From contig NZ_PCOU01000009.1 of NCBI RefSeq assembly GCF_002979455.1, positions 1 to 64,000 of the forward strand: 64,000 nt of DNA, read 5' to 3'. The notes under the pieces are model-generated. The model had not been told where the DNA came from. It saw nothing but the letters and a program-made list of their open reading frames with translations, and searched no databases. Source of the stretch: Chryseobacterium sp. MYb7. Lineage in GTDB: Bacteria > Bacteroidota > Bacteroidia > Flavobacteriales > Weeksellaceae. Positions 43,279 through 51,406 of this stretch are shown piece after piece. Each line of letters opens with the position of its first letter. Within the stretch, counting starts at the first letter, position 1. A program made the position numbers and the translations under genes.

Positions 43279-43962
43279 TTATAAAGATCTGGAACGGGCA
43301 ATATTAATAAGGTACACAAGGTGTGCGTACATGCTTCGCTTCACAGACTCTACTTTTATATCTCCGGTGGTCTGGTTAATGGTGGTTACAATATCGGTAT
43401 TACACTGGCCTGCAAAGTTTCCACTTCCTAAATAGTTAACGGTATTGGCACTTGGATAAGAAATCCTTGGATAATCAGGAGCTGTTTGATTGGCAACAGG
43501 TGCTGTACCGGCAAATCCTTTGTTATCAATATATCGGGCTGTCCAGGTTCCTAAAAATTGTCCGTTACCTGTATTAATTCCTTGTCCTACTACAATTTGA
43601 GTATCTACTGGGTTACTGAATCCTGCACAGGAAGTATAGTGATTAATAGAAACGGTACATGAAGAAGCATTATCAATAGGCTGAAAGCATTTTCCTTCAT
43701 AAATAGTTAGTCTTTGATCAGTAGAAGACATAGAGGTGTTTAATAAAGCTTTGGGAGCAAAAATCTCTTCAGGGGAAATCAGGGTTAAAACTCCGTCTGC
43801 ATCAGCTGCAACAATTTTTTTTTCGGCATTCGAAAGCGCTCTTACTCTTACCAGACCATTTACATCTAATGTATGGGTTGGAGTGGAAGTATTGATCCCA
43901 ACCTGTGCTGATAAACTCCCACAAATAGCAAAAGCTGCCAAAAAGAATGTTTTTGTTTTCAT
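43279..43962 (-). CDS. Secreted protein, unknown function
   Basis: The 227-aa protein has a clear signal peptide (MKTKTFFLAAFAICGSLSAQ). The N-terminus VGINTSTPTHTLDVNGLVRV is shared by many flavobacterial surface and fibre-like proteins. The middle has paired cysteines (GKCFQPIDNASSCTVSINHY) and the C-terminus is beta-rich. No catalytic motif is seen. ATG 43962 is preferred over an in-frame ATG ten codons earlier, since the signal peptide starts there. The neighbours are the convergent GG-leader gene and a 384-bp gap upstream. Confidence 0.7.
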   Translation of the reverse strand: MKTKTFFLAAFAICGSLSAQVGINTSTPTHTLDVNGLVRVRALSNAEKKIVAADADGVLTLISPEEIFAPKALLNTSMSSTDQRLTIYEGKCFQPIDNASSCTVSINHYTSCAGFSNPVDTQIVVGQGINTGNGQFLGTWTARYIDNKGFAGTAPVANQTAPDYPRISYPSANTVNYLGSGNFAGQCNTDIVTTINQTTGDIKVESVKRSMYAHLVYLINIARSRSL

Positions 43963-44346
43963 GTTATTCTTTGAAAAGGTTAAATTTTTCACTAAGGTAA
44001 GAAATATCTTTAAAACAGGAAGGAAAATAGCCTGAAATCTAATATAAAGTAATTGTAAACGAATATTTAATATAATAATATCTGTTTTTAAGTTTATTTT
44101 TAAAATAACTCAAAATTTAAACACCTTGTATTTGTTTGAAAAATATTTGTATTTTAGCCAAAATATGTTGTTTTTTAATAAACATATTGAGCACTAATTA
44201 AAATTCAGATAATTTGAATAAAAAATTAGTAGATTTGCACGGAACAAAAAAATATTAAATATTAAACACTATTCTCAGTAACAGAACTTTTAAAGGAAAG
44301 TATATAGAGAATAACAGGATTTTAGGTTATAAAACTACTAGAAACT
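43963..44346. other. Divergent intergenic region
   Basis: A very AT-rich 384-bp gap between the secreted protein (-) and the small lipoprotein (+). TAGATTTG at 44230-44237 matches the -7 consensus for the rightward gene, leaving a leader of about 100 bases. I see no small gene or stable hairpin. Confidence 0.4.
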
Positions 44347-44718
44347 ATGAAGAAACTTTTTTTACTTTTATTTACGGCATTTTTATTTATCGGTTGCAGC
44401 TCTGATGATGATACCATCTATGATTATGTAGGAACATGGTCTGGTTCTTATGAAGGAAGTGACAAAGGAGTTTGGAACTTTGTGGTAGATAAAAGTGGTA
44501 AAGTGGTAGGAACAATGCATTCCGATATAAGTGATGAAAACTATAATATTTCCGGGAATTTAAGTGAAACAGGAGATCTTAACGCAACATTAGGACTTCC
44601 CTCAAAAGGAGAATTCAAAGGGACATTATCTCCTAAAGATAAGAATGGAAATGGAAACTGGGCAAACTCACTTCCGACACCCCCAAAATCAGGAACCTGG
44701 AAAGGACAAAAGAAATAA
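44347..44718 (+). CDS. Small lipoprotein, unknown function
   Basis: The 123-aa protein has a lipoprotein signal (MKKLFLLLFTAFLFIGC, Cys17) followed by SSDDD. The SDDD stretch after the lipobox is the kind of acidic signal associated with surface export of lipoproteins in Bacteroidota. The mature part is a small beta-sandwich-like domain (YVGTWSGSYEGSDKGVWNFV, SGNLSETGDLNATLG). No family is recognised. It ends at a strong shared terminator. Confidence 0.7.
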   Translation: MKKLFLLLFTAFLFIGCSSDDDTIYDYVGTWSGSYEGSDKGVWNFVVDKSGKVVGTMHSDISDENYNISGNLSETGDLNATLGLPSKGEFKGTLSPKDKNGNGNWANSLPTPPKSGTWKGQKK

Positions 44719-44721
44719 AAT

Positions 44722-44753
44722 AAAAAGTCTGCAGAATCTACTGCAGACTTTTT
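44722..44753. terminator. Bidirectional terminator
   Basis: AAAAAGTCTGCAG and CTGCAGACTTTTT form a perfect 13-bp stem over AATCTA, with A/T tracts on both sides, between two convergent genes. Confidence 0.9.
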
Positions 44754-44756
44754 TAT

Positions 44757-45395
44757 TTAAACAAATCCCATATGGGTAATTTCATTCTTTTCATTCTTTA
44801 ATACCACAAAGTAGAGTAGAAGGCCATCTTCGGAAAAATACTTTTTAAAAGAACTTTCCTGTTTTTTATCCCAAGTAATTATTTCTTCAGCAGATTCTGT
44901 TTTATAGTTTTCGGAATCTAATTTTATAGTGATAACCACTGCCTGATCTGAAGTACACTCATCATTCTTATACAGTACCTGATCCTGAATTCTTATACAA
45001 TCCGAAACCTTATTGATTGCACCCATCTGAAATTCTCTCAGAAGTTTTCTTCCTTCTTCAGTTTTTAAACCAAGTTCAACTGTTCGTTTTCCTCTTTCGG
45101 AAATCGTATCTAAATCTTTGATGGCCGTCATCACCTTTGCAAACTTCTGGTAGAGGAGGGGATCACCTGATTCTTTGATATAGATTTCCAGACTCTTTCG
45201 GATCACCTTCCCAATTTTTGAGCAGTGTCCGAATTCTGAACTGTTTTGGCGTACTTTCTCATATGACGGACTCTTTTTAAAAGCCGTTTTATTGAACCCA
45301 CTTTTCTTCCGAACCACATTTTTCCCGTTCAGATTATAAAATACCAGGTCGCCCACAGCTCCTGTGATCTTGATTACACTTTCATAGGTTGCCAT
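44757..45395 (-). CDS. Hypothetical protein, 212 aa
   Basis: A soluble protein beginning MATYESVIKITGAVGDLVFY and NLNGKNVVRKKSGFNKTAFK. A helical middle (YQKFAKVMTAIKDLDTISER) and a beta-rich end (VVITIKLDSENYKTESAEEI) follow. I recognise it as a recurring type in Chryseobacterium-like genomes but know no function. The start resembles phage or secretion structural proteins only weakly. No signal peptide is present. Confidence 0.6.
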   Translation of the reverse strand: MATYESVIKITGAVGDLVFYNLNGKNVVRKKSGFNKTAFKKSPSYEKVRQNSSEFGHCSKIGKVIRKSLEIYIKESGDPLLYQKFAKVMTAIKDLDTISERGKRTVELGLKTEEGRKLLREFQMGAINKVSDCIRIQDQVLYKNDECTSDQAVVITIKLDSENYKTESAEEIITWDKKQESSFKKYFSEDGLLLYFVVLKNEKNEITHMGFV

Positions 45396-45549
45396 ATCTT
45401 CAAAATAGAAATCAAATATACCAATAAATAATGGAAATCAAAATTTTAACATATATTTATAATATAGTTGTAGTATAGTTATATTATAATTAAAATATAA
45501 AATGTATATTTGTGATGTGTTTTGTTAATTAATTATAAATCAGAAGAAT

Positions 45550-46122
45550 ATGGGAACGGAATTATTTCAACAAAAAATAAAAATAAAGCAGATGGTTGTT
45601 GTACTGGCAGCGTCTGTTTTTGTGGTTTCCTGCGGATCCTCTAAAAGTGTATCCCGTAACAAAAAATCAAATACGAAGACCGTAGCCAAAGCTGAAAATC
45701 TCAGAAAACTGGATTCAAAATTTGATGGTAACGTTTCAAGATCTATTAATGATATCCTGAAAGATGCTGAAAAATATATAGGAACACCGTATAAGTTTGG
45801 AGGAAATACTTCTTCAGGCTTCGATTGTTCAGGATTTACGGTAAAAGTATTCGAAGAAAATGATTTTAATCTTCCAAGAAGATCTTCTGATCAGGCCGAG
45901 GCTGGGAAAAGCATTGATATCAAAGAAGTGAAACCTGGCGATCTGTTGTTTTTTGCAACAGCAGGAGGAAGCAGAGTCTCTCACGTAGGAATCGTTCATG
46001 ATATTGGCCCTGATGGAGAAGTGAAATTCATTCATGCTTCTACCTCAAAAGGAGTGATGATTTCGTCCCTGAACGAAAAATATTGGAATAAGGCCTACCT
46101 TCATGCCCAAAGAGTCCTGTAA
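45550..46122 (+). CDS. NlpC/P60 (C40) cell-wall peptidase lipoprotein
   Basis: The 190-aa protein carries a lipoprotein signal (lipobox VVSC, with CGSSKS after it). It has an NlpC/P60 endopeptidase domain (about residues 70-190): catalytic Cys in SGFDCSGFTVKVF, His in SRVSHVGIVHDIG and third polar residue His in KFIHAST. Such enzymes cut gamma-D-Glu to diaminoacid bonds in peptidoglycan stems. An alternative ATG at 45592 would start directly at the hydrophobic signal and may be the real start. A LytTR gene begins 14 bases after the stop. Confidence 0.9.
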   Translation: MGTELFQQKIKIKQMVVVLAASVFVVSCGSSKSVSRNKKSNTKTVAKAENLRKLDSKFDGNVSRSINDILKDAEKYIGTPYKFGGNTSSGFDCSGFTVKVFEENDFNLPRRSSDQAEAGKSIDIKEVKPGDLLFFATAGGSRVSHVGIVHDIGPDGEVKFIHASTSKGVMISSLNEKYWNKAYLHAQRVL

Positions 46123-46136
46123 AATATACTCTTAAA

Positions 46137-46466
46137 ATGATTGAGAACCGGACATTTGCCTTTATTAAAACAGATAAAAAGCTGATCAAGCTTTTCTTTA
46201 AAGATATCAATATCATCAAGGGACTTGGAAATTATGTGGAAGTTCATACCACAGATCACAAAAGATATATTTATTACAAAACGCTTAAAGATCTTATCGA
46301 AAACCTTCCGGACGAATTTATGCGTGTCCATAATTCTTATATTGTCAATCTGACAAATATTGAATCTTTCGAAGACAACCACTTAATCAGCGGTGATTTA
46401 AAAATTACAGTTGCTAAAACCTATAGAGAATGTCTGCAGACAGCTCTTGGTAACATGATGCTTTAA
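46137..46466 (+). CDS. Stand-alone LytTR DNA-binding protein
   Basis: The 109-aa protein is only a LytTR domain (FAFIKTDKKLIKLFFKDINI, KGLGNYVEVHTTDHKRYIYY, FMRVHNSYIVNLTNIESFED). It lacks the receiver domain usual in LytTR response regulators, and no histidine kinase is nearby. It follows the NlpC/P60 lipoprotein gene by 14 bases and is probably co-transcribed, so it may regulate that gene or others tied to the cell wall. Without a receiver its input is unknown. Confidence 0.85.
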   Translation: MIENRTFAFIKTDKKLIKLFFKDINIIKGLGNYVEVHTTDHKRYIYYKTLKDLIENLPDEFMRVHNSYIVNLTNIESFEDNHLISGDLKITVAKTYRECLQTALGNMML

Positions 46467-46571
46467 ACTTCCACATAAGAAAAACACCCAAGTACATCAT
46501 ATTTTTAGCTGTATGTGTAAATAAGTTTTCATTCTTTTTTTCATGTTTTAGTTTTACAGAAAATTAATACA

Positions 46572-46943
46572 ATGAATAAAAAAAGAGCACTAGATTACAT
46601 TCAAAAGAATACAATCATCGGAATAAAAGCCGGACATCAAAGACTCGAATTCCTGGAAATATGGATGGTTGTAGTCCAAAACCGGATTTTCGCAAGATCG
46701 TGGGGACTTGCTGAAAGAAGCTGGTACCATACTTTTTTAAAAGATTCTGCTGGAGAAATTCAATGTGGGGAAACGATTTATCCTATAAAAGCAATTATTC
46801 CGGAAGATATCAGTGATCTTACTGCAGAAATTAACCAGGCTTATCTGACAAAATATAATTCTGACCATAATATTAAATATTCACAGGGAATAATTCAGGA
46901 AAAGCATATTGCGAAAACAATGGAGTTTATTATTTTGGAGTAA
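46572..46943 (+). CDS. DUF2255 family protein
   Basis: The 123-aa protein resembles the DUF2255/pyridoxamine-oxidase-like split-barrel type: GIKAGHQRLEFLEIWMVVVQ, RIFARSWGLAERSWYHTFLK and GEIQCGETIYPIKA. These residues (W/R around RSW) are typical of small flavin-binding-fold proteins with no assigned function. Separated from the LytTR gene by 105 bases, it may be independent. Confidence 0.7.
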   Translation: MNKKRALDYIQKNTIIGIKAGHQRLEFLEIWMVVVQNRIFARSWGLAERSWYHTFLKDSAGEIQCGETIYPIKAIIPEDISDLTAEINQAYLTKYNSDHNIKYSQGIIQEKHIAKTMEFIILE

Positions 46944-46976
46944 ATAACAGTTGAAATATTCAATAGAAACGGATTA

Positions 46977-47128
46977 TTATCCTGAGCTCAGTCGAAGGAA
47001 GCCCGTTCAATAAAATGGCAATCAATTAATTGGCTTTAGCCAAAACTTATATCATAACCTTCTTAAACCACCCCGTCAAAAATTCTTTGAATTTTCGCCA
47101 CCCCTCCTCCGGAGGAGGGGGATTTTTA
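46977..47128. repeat. Dispersed flavobacterial intergenic repeats with a 20-bp palindrome
   Basis: Two repeat pieces lie here. One contains CCTGAGCTCAGTCGAAGG (46981-46998), similar to the GAGCGAAGTCGAAATG piece at 1135. The other, from about 47068, reads CCACCCCGTCAAAAATTC and ends in the perfect palindrome CCCCTCCTCCGGAGGAGGGG (47101-47120). Its GC-richness contrasts with the surroundings. I recognise this wording as a common intergenic repeat in flavobacterial genomes. No T tract on the plus side argues against a simple terminator. Confidence 0.65.
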
Positions 47129-47216
47129 GATTTCCGTTTCTAATCTTTCTGCCATTTATCATTGCAATAGCATTGCATCAGGAAACTTTGCAAATTTGCC
47201 TAAAACTATTATCATT

Positions 47217-47828
47217 ATGGCAGATTTCATCAGATTCTTTATTCCTTCCTACTTCCTGTTGTTTTTTATTGTATCTTTCTTAGGAATTAGCGTTAAAGTA
47301 GCAAAACAGATGGGCAAAAATCCCAACGTCCTTCCAAGAGATGGCTCAGCTTATGCTCTGGTAGGATTATATTTTAAACTGATTTTATTGGCACTGTTTG
47401 CTTATGTTATGCTTCTTTTGTGGTTTCCGGAATCTGTATTTCCGGCATTTAAAATTCAACTTCTGGAATCTTCTTTTTTTCAGTATACAGGATTTTTTTT
47501 GATGATGGCGGCATTTATTTGGGTGGTTATAGCTCAGCAGCAAATGAAAGATTCATGGCGTATCGGTATTGACAGCGAAATAAAAACTAACCTGATTACT
47601 CACGGATTATTCAGATTTTCAAGAAATCCTATATTTCTGGGAATAATCATCAGTCTTGTCGGTTTTTTTCTTGTTTTTCCCACTGCAATTGCTTTTTCTT
47701 TTCTTATGATTGGAAGTATTTTGATGCAGATTCAGATACGCCTTGAAGAAGAGTATCTGTTAAAAGAACACGGACAAATCTATCTGGCATACAAAAAGAG
47801 AGTAAATCGTATGCTGAGTCTTTATTAA
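47217..47828 (+). CDS. Isoprenylcysteine carboxyl methyltransferase-family membrane protein
   Basis: The 203-aa protein has four to five membrane segments. The family motif HGLFRFSRNPIFLGIIISLV is followed by the C-terminal RLEEEYLLKEHGQIYLAYKK (HGxxYxxY pattern) that binds S-adenosylmethionine in ICMT/phospholipid methyltransferase-like proteins. Bacterial members may methylate lipids or small molecules; the substrate is unknown. ATG 47217 is chosen. An in-frame TTG at 47196 would add seven residues. Confidence 0.85.
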   Translation: MADFIRFFIPSYFLLFFIVSFLGISVKVAKQMGKNPNVLPRDGSAYALVGLYFKLILLALFAYVMLLLWFPESVFPAFKIQLLESSFFQYTGFFLMMAAFIWVVIAQQQMKDSWRIGIDSEIKTNLITHGLFRFSRNPIFLGIIISLVGFFLVFPTAIAFSFLMIGSILMQIQIRLEEEYLLKEHGQIYLAYKKRVNRMLSLY

Positions 47829-47911
47829 AAGCACCATGTGAAAAACCGTTTTGCTGAACTTTTTTGTATCTTTGGGCAGTATAATTTTTCAAACTAATTT
47901 AAATAAGAAAC

Positions 47912-48724
47912 ATGTCGTTACAACAAACTATTGAAAATATCTGGGACAACAGAGAATTATTGCAGAATGAAGACAGCCAAAAGGCGATCAGAGAAGTTAT
48001 TTCTTTAGTTGATAAAGGTGAACTTCGTACTGCGGAACCTACAGAAAACGGATGGCAGGTAAATGAATGGGTGAAAAAAGCAGTAGTAATGTATTTCCCA
48101 ATCCAAAAGATGGAAACTATTGAAGTAGGCCCGTTTGAATTTCATGATAAAATGCCTTTGAAGAGAAACTATGCTGAAAAAGGAGTGAGAGTTGTACCGC
48201 ATGCAGTGGCGAGAGAAGGAGCTTATATTGCTCCGGGAGTTATTTTAATGCCATCTTATGTAAACATTGGTGCTTATGTAGATTCAGGAACCATGGTTGA
48301 TACTTGGGCAACAGTAGGAAGCTGTGCACAGATTGGTAAAAATGTTCACCTGAGTGGCGGTGTAGGTATCGGTGGAGTATTGGAGCCATTACAGGCTGCT
48401 CCGGTAATCATTGAAGATGACTGCTTTATCGGTTCAAGATGTATTGTTGTAGAAGGAGTTCATGTAGAAAAAGAAGCAGTATTGGGTGCTAATGTAGTAC
48501 TAACGGCCTCTACAAAAATTATCGATGTCACAGGAGATACCCCTATTGAAATCAAAGGAAGAGTTCCTGCACGTTCAGTAGTAATTCCTGGAAGCTATAC
48601 AAAACAGTATCAGGCTGGAGAATATCAGGTTCCATGTGCACTGATCATCGGCCAGAGAAAAGAATCTACAGATAAGAAAACATCTCTGAATGATGCATTG
48701 AGAGAGAATAATGTAGCTGTTTAA
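47912..48724 (+). CDS. dapD: 2,3,4,5-tetrahydropyridine-2,6-dicarboxylate N-succinyltransferase
   Basis: The 270-aa protein is a left-handed beta-helix acyltransferase. The hexapeptide region (about 95-220) includes VRVVPHAVAREGAYIAPGVI, MPSYVNIGAYVDSGTMVDTW and AQIGKNVHLSGGVGIGGVLE. The N-terminal alpha domain and length match DapD, which makes N-succinyl-2-amino-6-oxopimelate in lysine and diaminopimelate synthesis. A -7-like TATCTTTG at 47867 precedes it. The glycosyltransferase gene starts 24 bases after its stop and may be read through. Confidence 0.95.
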   Translation: MSLQQTIENIWDNRELLQNEDSQKAIREVISLVDKGELRTAEPTENGWQVNEWVKKAVVMYFPIQKMETIEVGPFEFHDKMPLKRNYAEKGVRVVPHAVAREGAYIAPGVILMPSYVNIGAYVDSGTMVDTWATVGSCAQIGKNVHLSGGVGIGGVLEPLQAAPVIIEDDCFIGSRCIVVEGVHVEKEAVLGANVVLTASTKIIDVTGDTPIEIKGRVPARSVVIPGSYTKQYQAGEYQVPCALIIGQRKESTDKKTSLNDALRENNVAV

Positions 48725-48747
48725 GATTACCACTTTAAATTACAATC

Positions 48748-49926
48748 TTGAAAGAAAAATTCCTTAAAATACTATTAAACCCTAAATTTATATTTGGGGT
48801 TTACCTTATTGCAGCTATCGTAGTTACACTTTCTAAATTTTCAAGAGGGCAAAGGGCTATAAATAATTATTTGATTTTCAAAAATGTTTTCCTTCATACA
48901 TTAGAACAGAAAAACCTGTATACCGAATATCCGGATCTTTATTTTGATACCAATTTTTATGGTGTTTTCTTCAGTTTAATCGTTTTTCCTTTTTCCATAA
49001 TGCCTGACTGGCTGGGAATTATATTATGGAATATGGCTAATGCCGTAATTTTTATTTATGCTATTCATAAACTTCCCATTTCAGAAACTAAAAAAGCGAT
49101 TTTTGGATTGCTTTGCCTTCAGGAATTTATTACTGCTGCCAGTAGTTTACAATTCAATATTGCATTAACAGGACTACTGATACTTTCCGCCATTTATATT
49201 TATGAAAGGAAAGAAATTAAATCGGTTACAGCTATTCTTATTGGAGTTTTTGTGAAACTATATGGTATTATAGGGTTATCCCAATTTTTCTTTATTAAAA
49301 ATAAGATTAAATTTATTTTTGTGGGGATCGCAGCTGCAGGATTGTTTTTTGTGGCCCCTATGGTGTATTCAAGTCCCCAGTTTGTTATTCAGTGTTATTC
49401 TGACTGGTTTTACGCATTAGGTCCCAAAAATGCTCATAACCAGATATTAGGGAATATGCAGGATATTTCATTAATGGGATTTGTAAGAAGAATTTTGGGG
49501 GATGCAGCTATTTCAAATCTAACCTTTATATCTTTTGGTTTGCCATTATTTGTTTTACCTTATATTAGAATTAAGCAATATAAAAATTATGCATTTCAAT
49601 TAATGATCTTATCATCTTCATTATTGTTTTTGGTTTTATTCAGTTCCGGATCAGAATCACCTACATATATTATTGCGGTAGCGGGAGTGATGATTTGGTT
49701 TTTACTTCAAAAAGAAAGAACACCAATAGTATGGGGAATGCTTATTTTTGTTATTATTTTAACATGTTTTTCACCTTCAGATCTGTTTCCAAAATCTATT
49801 AAAGAGAACTATATTATAAAATATTCTTTAAAAGCAGTTCCGTGTATTGTGGTTTGGCTAAGGATTATTTATGAATTAATGACAAGAGATTTCTTGTTTA
49901 ATAAACACTATGAATTAAAAAAATGA
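48748..49926 (+). CDS. Glycosyltransferase 87-like integral membrane protein
   Basis: The 392-aa protein has roughly ten hydrophobic segments. It resembles the GT87/DUF2029 group of polyprenyl-phosphate-dependent sugar transferases: an early loop NLYTEYPDLYFDTNFYGVFF carries acidic residues in the usual place, and YGIIGLSQFFFIKNKIKFIF and FSSGSESPTYIIAVAGVMIW follow. The start appears to be TTG 48748, because no ATG lies before the first membrane helix. Its end overlaps the next gene by four bases (ATGA), starting a tightly coupled four-gene run. Confidence 0.75.
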   Translation: MKEKFLKILLNPKFIFGVYLIAAIVVTLSKFSRGQRAINNYLIFKNVFLHTLEQKNLYTEYPDLYFDTNFYGVFFSLIVFPFSIMPDWLGIILWNMANAVIFIYAIHKLPISETKKAIFGLLCLQEFITAASSLQFNIALTGLLILSAIYIYERKEIKSVTAILIGVFVKLYGIIGLSQFFFIKNKIKFIFVGIAAAGLFFVAPMVYSSPQFVIQCYSDWFYALGPKNAHNQILGNMQDISLMGFVRRILGDAAISNLTFISFGLPLFVLPYIRIKQYKNYAFQLMILSSSLLFLVLFSSGSESPTYIIAVAGVMIWFLLQKERTPIVWGMLIFVIILTCFSPSDLFPKSIKENYIIKYSLKAVPCIVVWLRIIYELMTRDFLFNKHYELKK

Positions 49927-50633
49927 CATTAGATGTTATCATCCCGTTTTATAACGTCAAAGAACATATTTTGGATGTTTTTGAGCAGAATATAAAGCAA
50001 ATCGTTAAAGATGGAAAAATAAAAAATTTTAATATAATTCTGGTTAATGACGGTTCCAGTACATTTATTCATGGAAGACATATTGAAAATTTGCAAAACA
50101 CGTTTCCTGATATATTGGAATATGTTGATCTGGAAAAGAATATAGGTAAAGGCGGTGCAATAAAAAAAGGAATGGAAAAATCCCGGGCGGAATATGCTAT
50201 TTTTTATGATATTGATTTTCCTTTTGGAATGAATGCACTATACGATATGTATAACAGGCTTAATCAAGAAGATATAGATTTAATTATTGCCAAAAGAGAT
50301 TTTTCCTATTATGATAAACTTCCTTGGAAAAGAAAGTTTATTTCTATTATCGTTAAGCTCATCGCATTTGTATTTTCAAAAGGTACCATTCATGATTCTC
50401 AGGCTGGATTAAAAGGAATGAAAAAGAAAGTAATTCCTATTTTATTAGAAACTCATAGTAATTCTTTCATTATGGATTTTGAGTTTTTATTAAAAGCATC
50501 CCGAAGAAAGATAAAAATGAGTAATATTATAGTAACACCTAATGAAGATATTGAGTTTACTAACTTTTCCAATCAGGTATTACGAAATGAAATAAAGGGG
50601 CTGTTAAGAATTTTAATTTCAAAAATTTCATGA
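49923..50633 (+). CDS. Glycosyltransferase family 2
   Basis: The 236-aa protein has the GT-A fold start TLDVIIPFYNVKEHILDVFE, the nucleotide-binding VNDGSS motif, and the DxD-like YDIDFPFGMNALYD. GKGGAIKKGMEKSRAEYAIF matches dolichyl-phosphate-sugar synthase-type GT2 enzymes, which would make the polyprenyl-phosphate sugar used by the GT87-like neighbour. Overlaps of four bases at both ends indicate translational coupling. Confidence 0.88.
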   Translation: MTLDVIIPFYNVKEHILDVFEQNIKQIVKDGKIKNFNIILVNDGSSTFIHGRHIENLQNTFPDILEYVDLEKNIGKGGAIKKGMEKSRAEYAIFYDIDFPFGMNALYDMYNRLNQEDIDLIIAKRDFSYYDKLPWKRKFISIIVKLIAFVFSKGTIHDSQAGLKGMKKKVIPILLETHSNSFIMDFEFLLKASRRKIKMSNIIVTPNEDIEFTNFSNQVLRNEIKGLLRILISKIS

Positions 50634-51406
50634 TATTATTATCATTTGACATAGAAGAATTTGACCTTCCTTTTGAATATAAGGGTGAAATTCCTTTTGA
50701 AAAACAGATTTCAATTTCACAAACAGGATTAGAGAGAATTCTTGATATCCTTAAAAAACATAAGGCCAAAGCTACCTTTTTTTCAACGGTAGTTTTTGCA
50801 GAGAATAGCAGACACCTTATCGAAAGGTTGTTAAATGAAGGTCATGAACTGGCTTCTCACACTTGGTTTCATTCACAATTTGAAGACAAACATCTGAAGG
50901 AATCAAGAGAAAAACTGGAAGAATTATTTTCTACAAAGGTTACCGGATTAAGAATGCCGAGAATGATGCCTGTAGACGAAAAAGAAGTGGAAAGGGCAGG
51001 GTATTCATATAACTCATCCATCAATCCTACATTTTTGCCGGGAAGATATAATAATTTAAAAGTATCCAGAACGTATTTCAAAGAAGGAAATGTAATTCAG
51101 GTTCCGGCTTCGGTTTCGCCTAATTTCAGAATTCCCTTATTTTGGTTAAGTTTTCACAATTTTCCTTTGTTTTTCTATAAAAAATTGGCTTCTGACAGTT
51201 TGAAAAAAGATAAATATCTGAACATTTATTTCCATCCGTGGGAATTTGCAGAAATAAAAGATGAAGCCTTTAAACTTCCTGGATTTACAGTAAAAAATTC
51301 AGGAAAAGACATGGTGGAAAGATTTGATTCGTTCGTAGGCTGGTTAAAAGAAAAGGGTTATACATTTGTTACATTTCAGGAATTTCAAAAACAGATAGAA
51401 CGATGA
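50630..51406 (+). CDS. Polysaccharide deacetylase (NodB-like, CE4)
   Basis: The 258-aa protein begins ILLSFDIEEFDLPFEYKGEI, where the Asp-x-Glu replaces the Asp-Asp of classic NodB motif 1. Motif 2 is GHELASHTWFHS, with metal-binding His residues. The later LRMPRMMPVDEKEVERAGYS corresponds to motif 3. No signal peptide is seen, so it may act on a cytoplasmic or lipid-linked glycan. It is embedded in the glycosyltransferase operon with four-base overlaps, implying a de-N-acetylated sugar in the product. Confidence 0.85.
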   Translation: MILLSFDIEEFDLPFEYKGEIPFEKQISISQTGLERILDILKKHKAKATFFSTVVFAENSRHLIERLLNEGHELASHTWFHSQFEDKHLKESREKLEELFSTKVTGLRMPRMMPVDEKEVERAGYSYNSSINPTFLPGRYNNLKVSRTYFKEGNVIQVPASVSPNFRIPLFWLSFHNFPLFFYKKLASDSLKKDKYLNIYFHPWEFAEIKDEAFKLPGFTVKNSGKDMVERFDSFVGWLKEKGYTFVTFQEFQKQIER

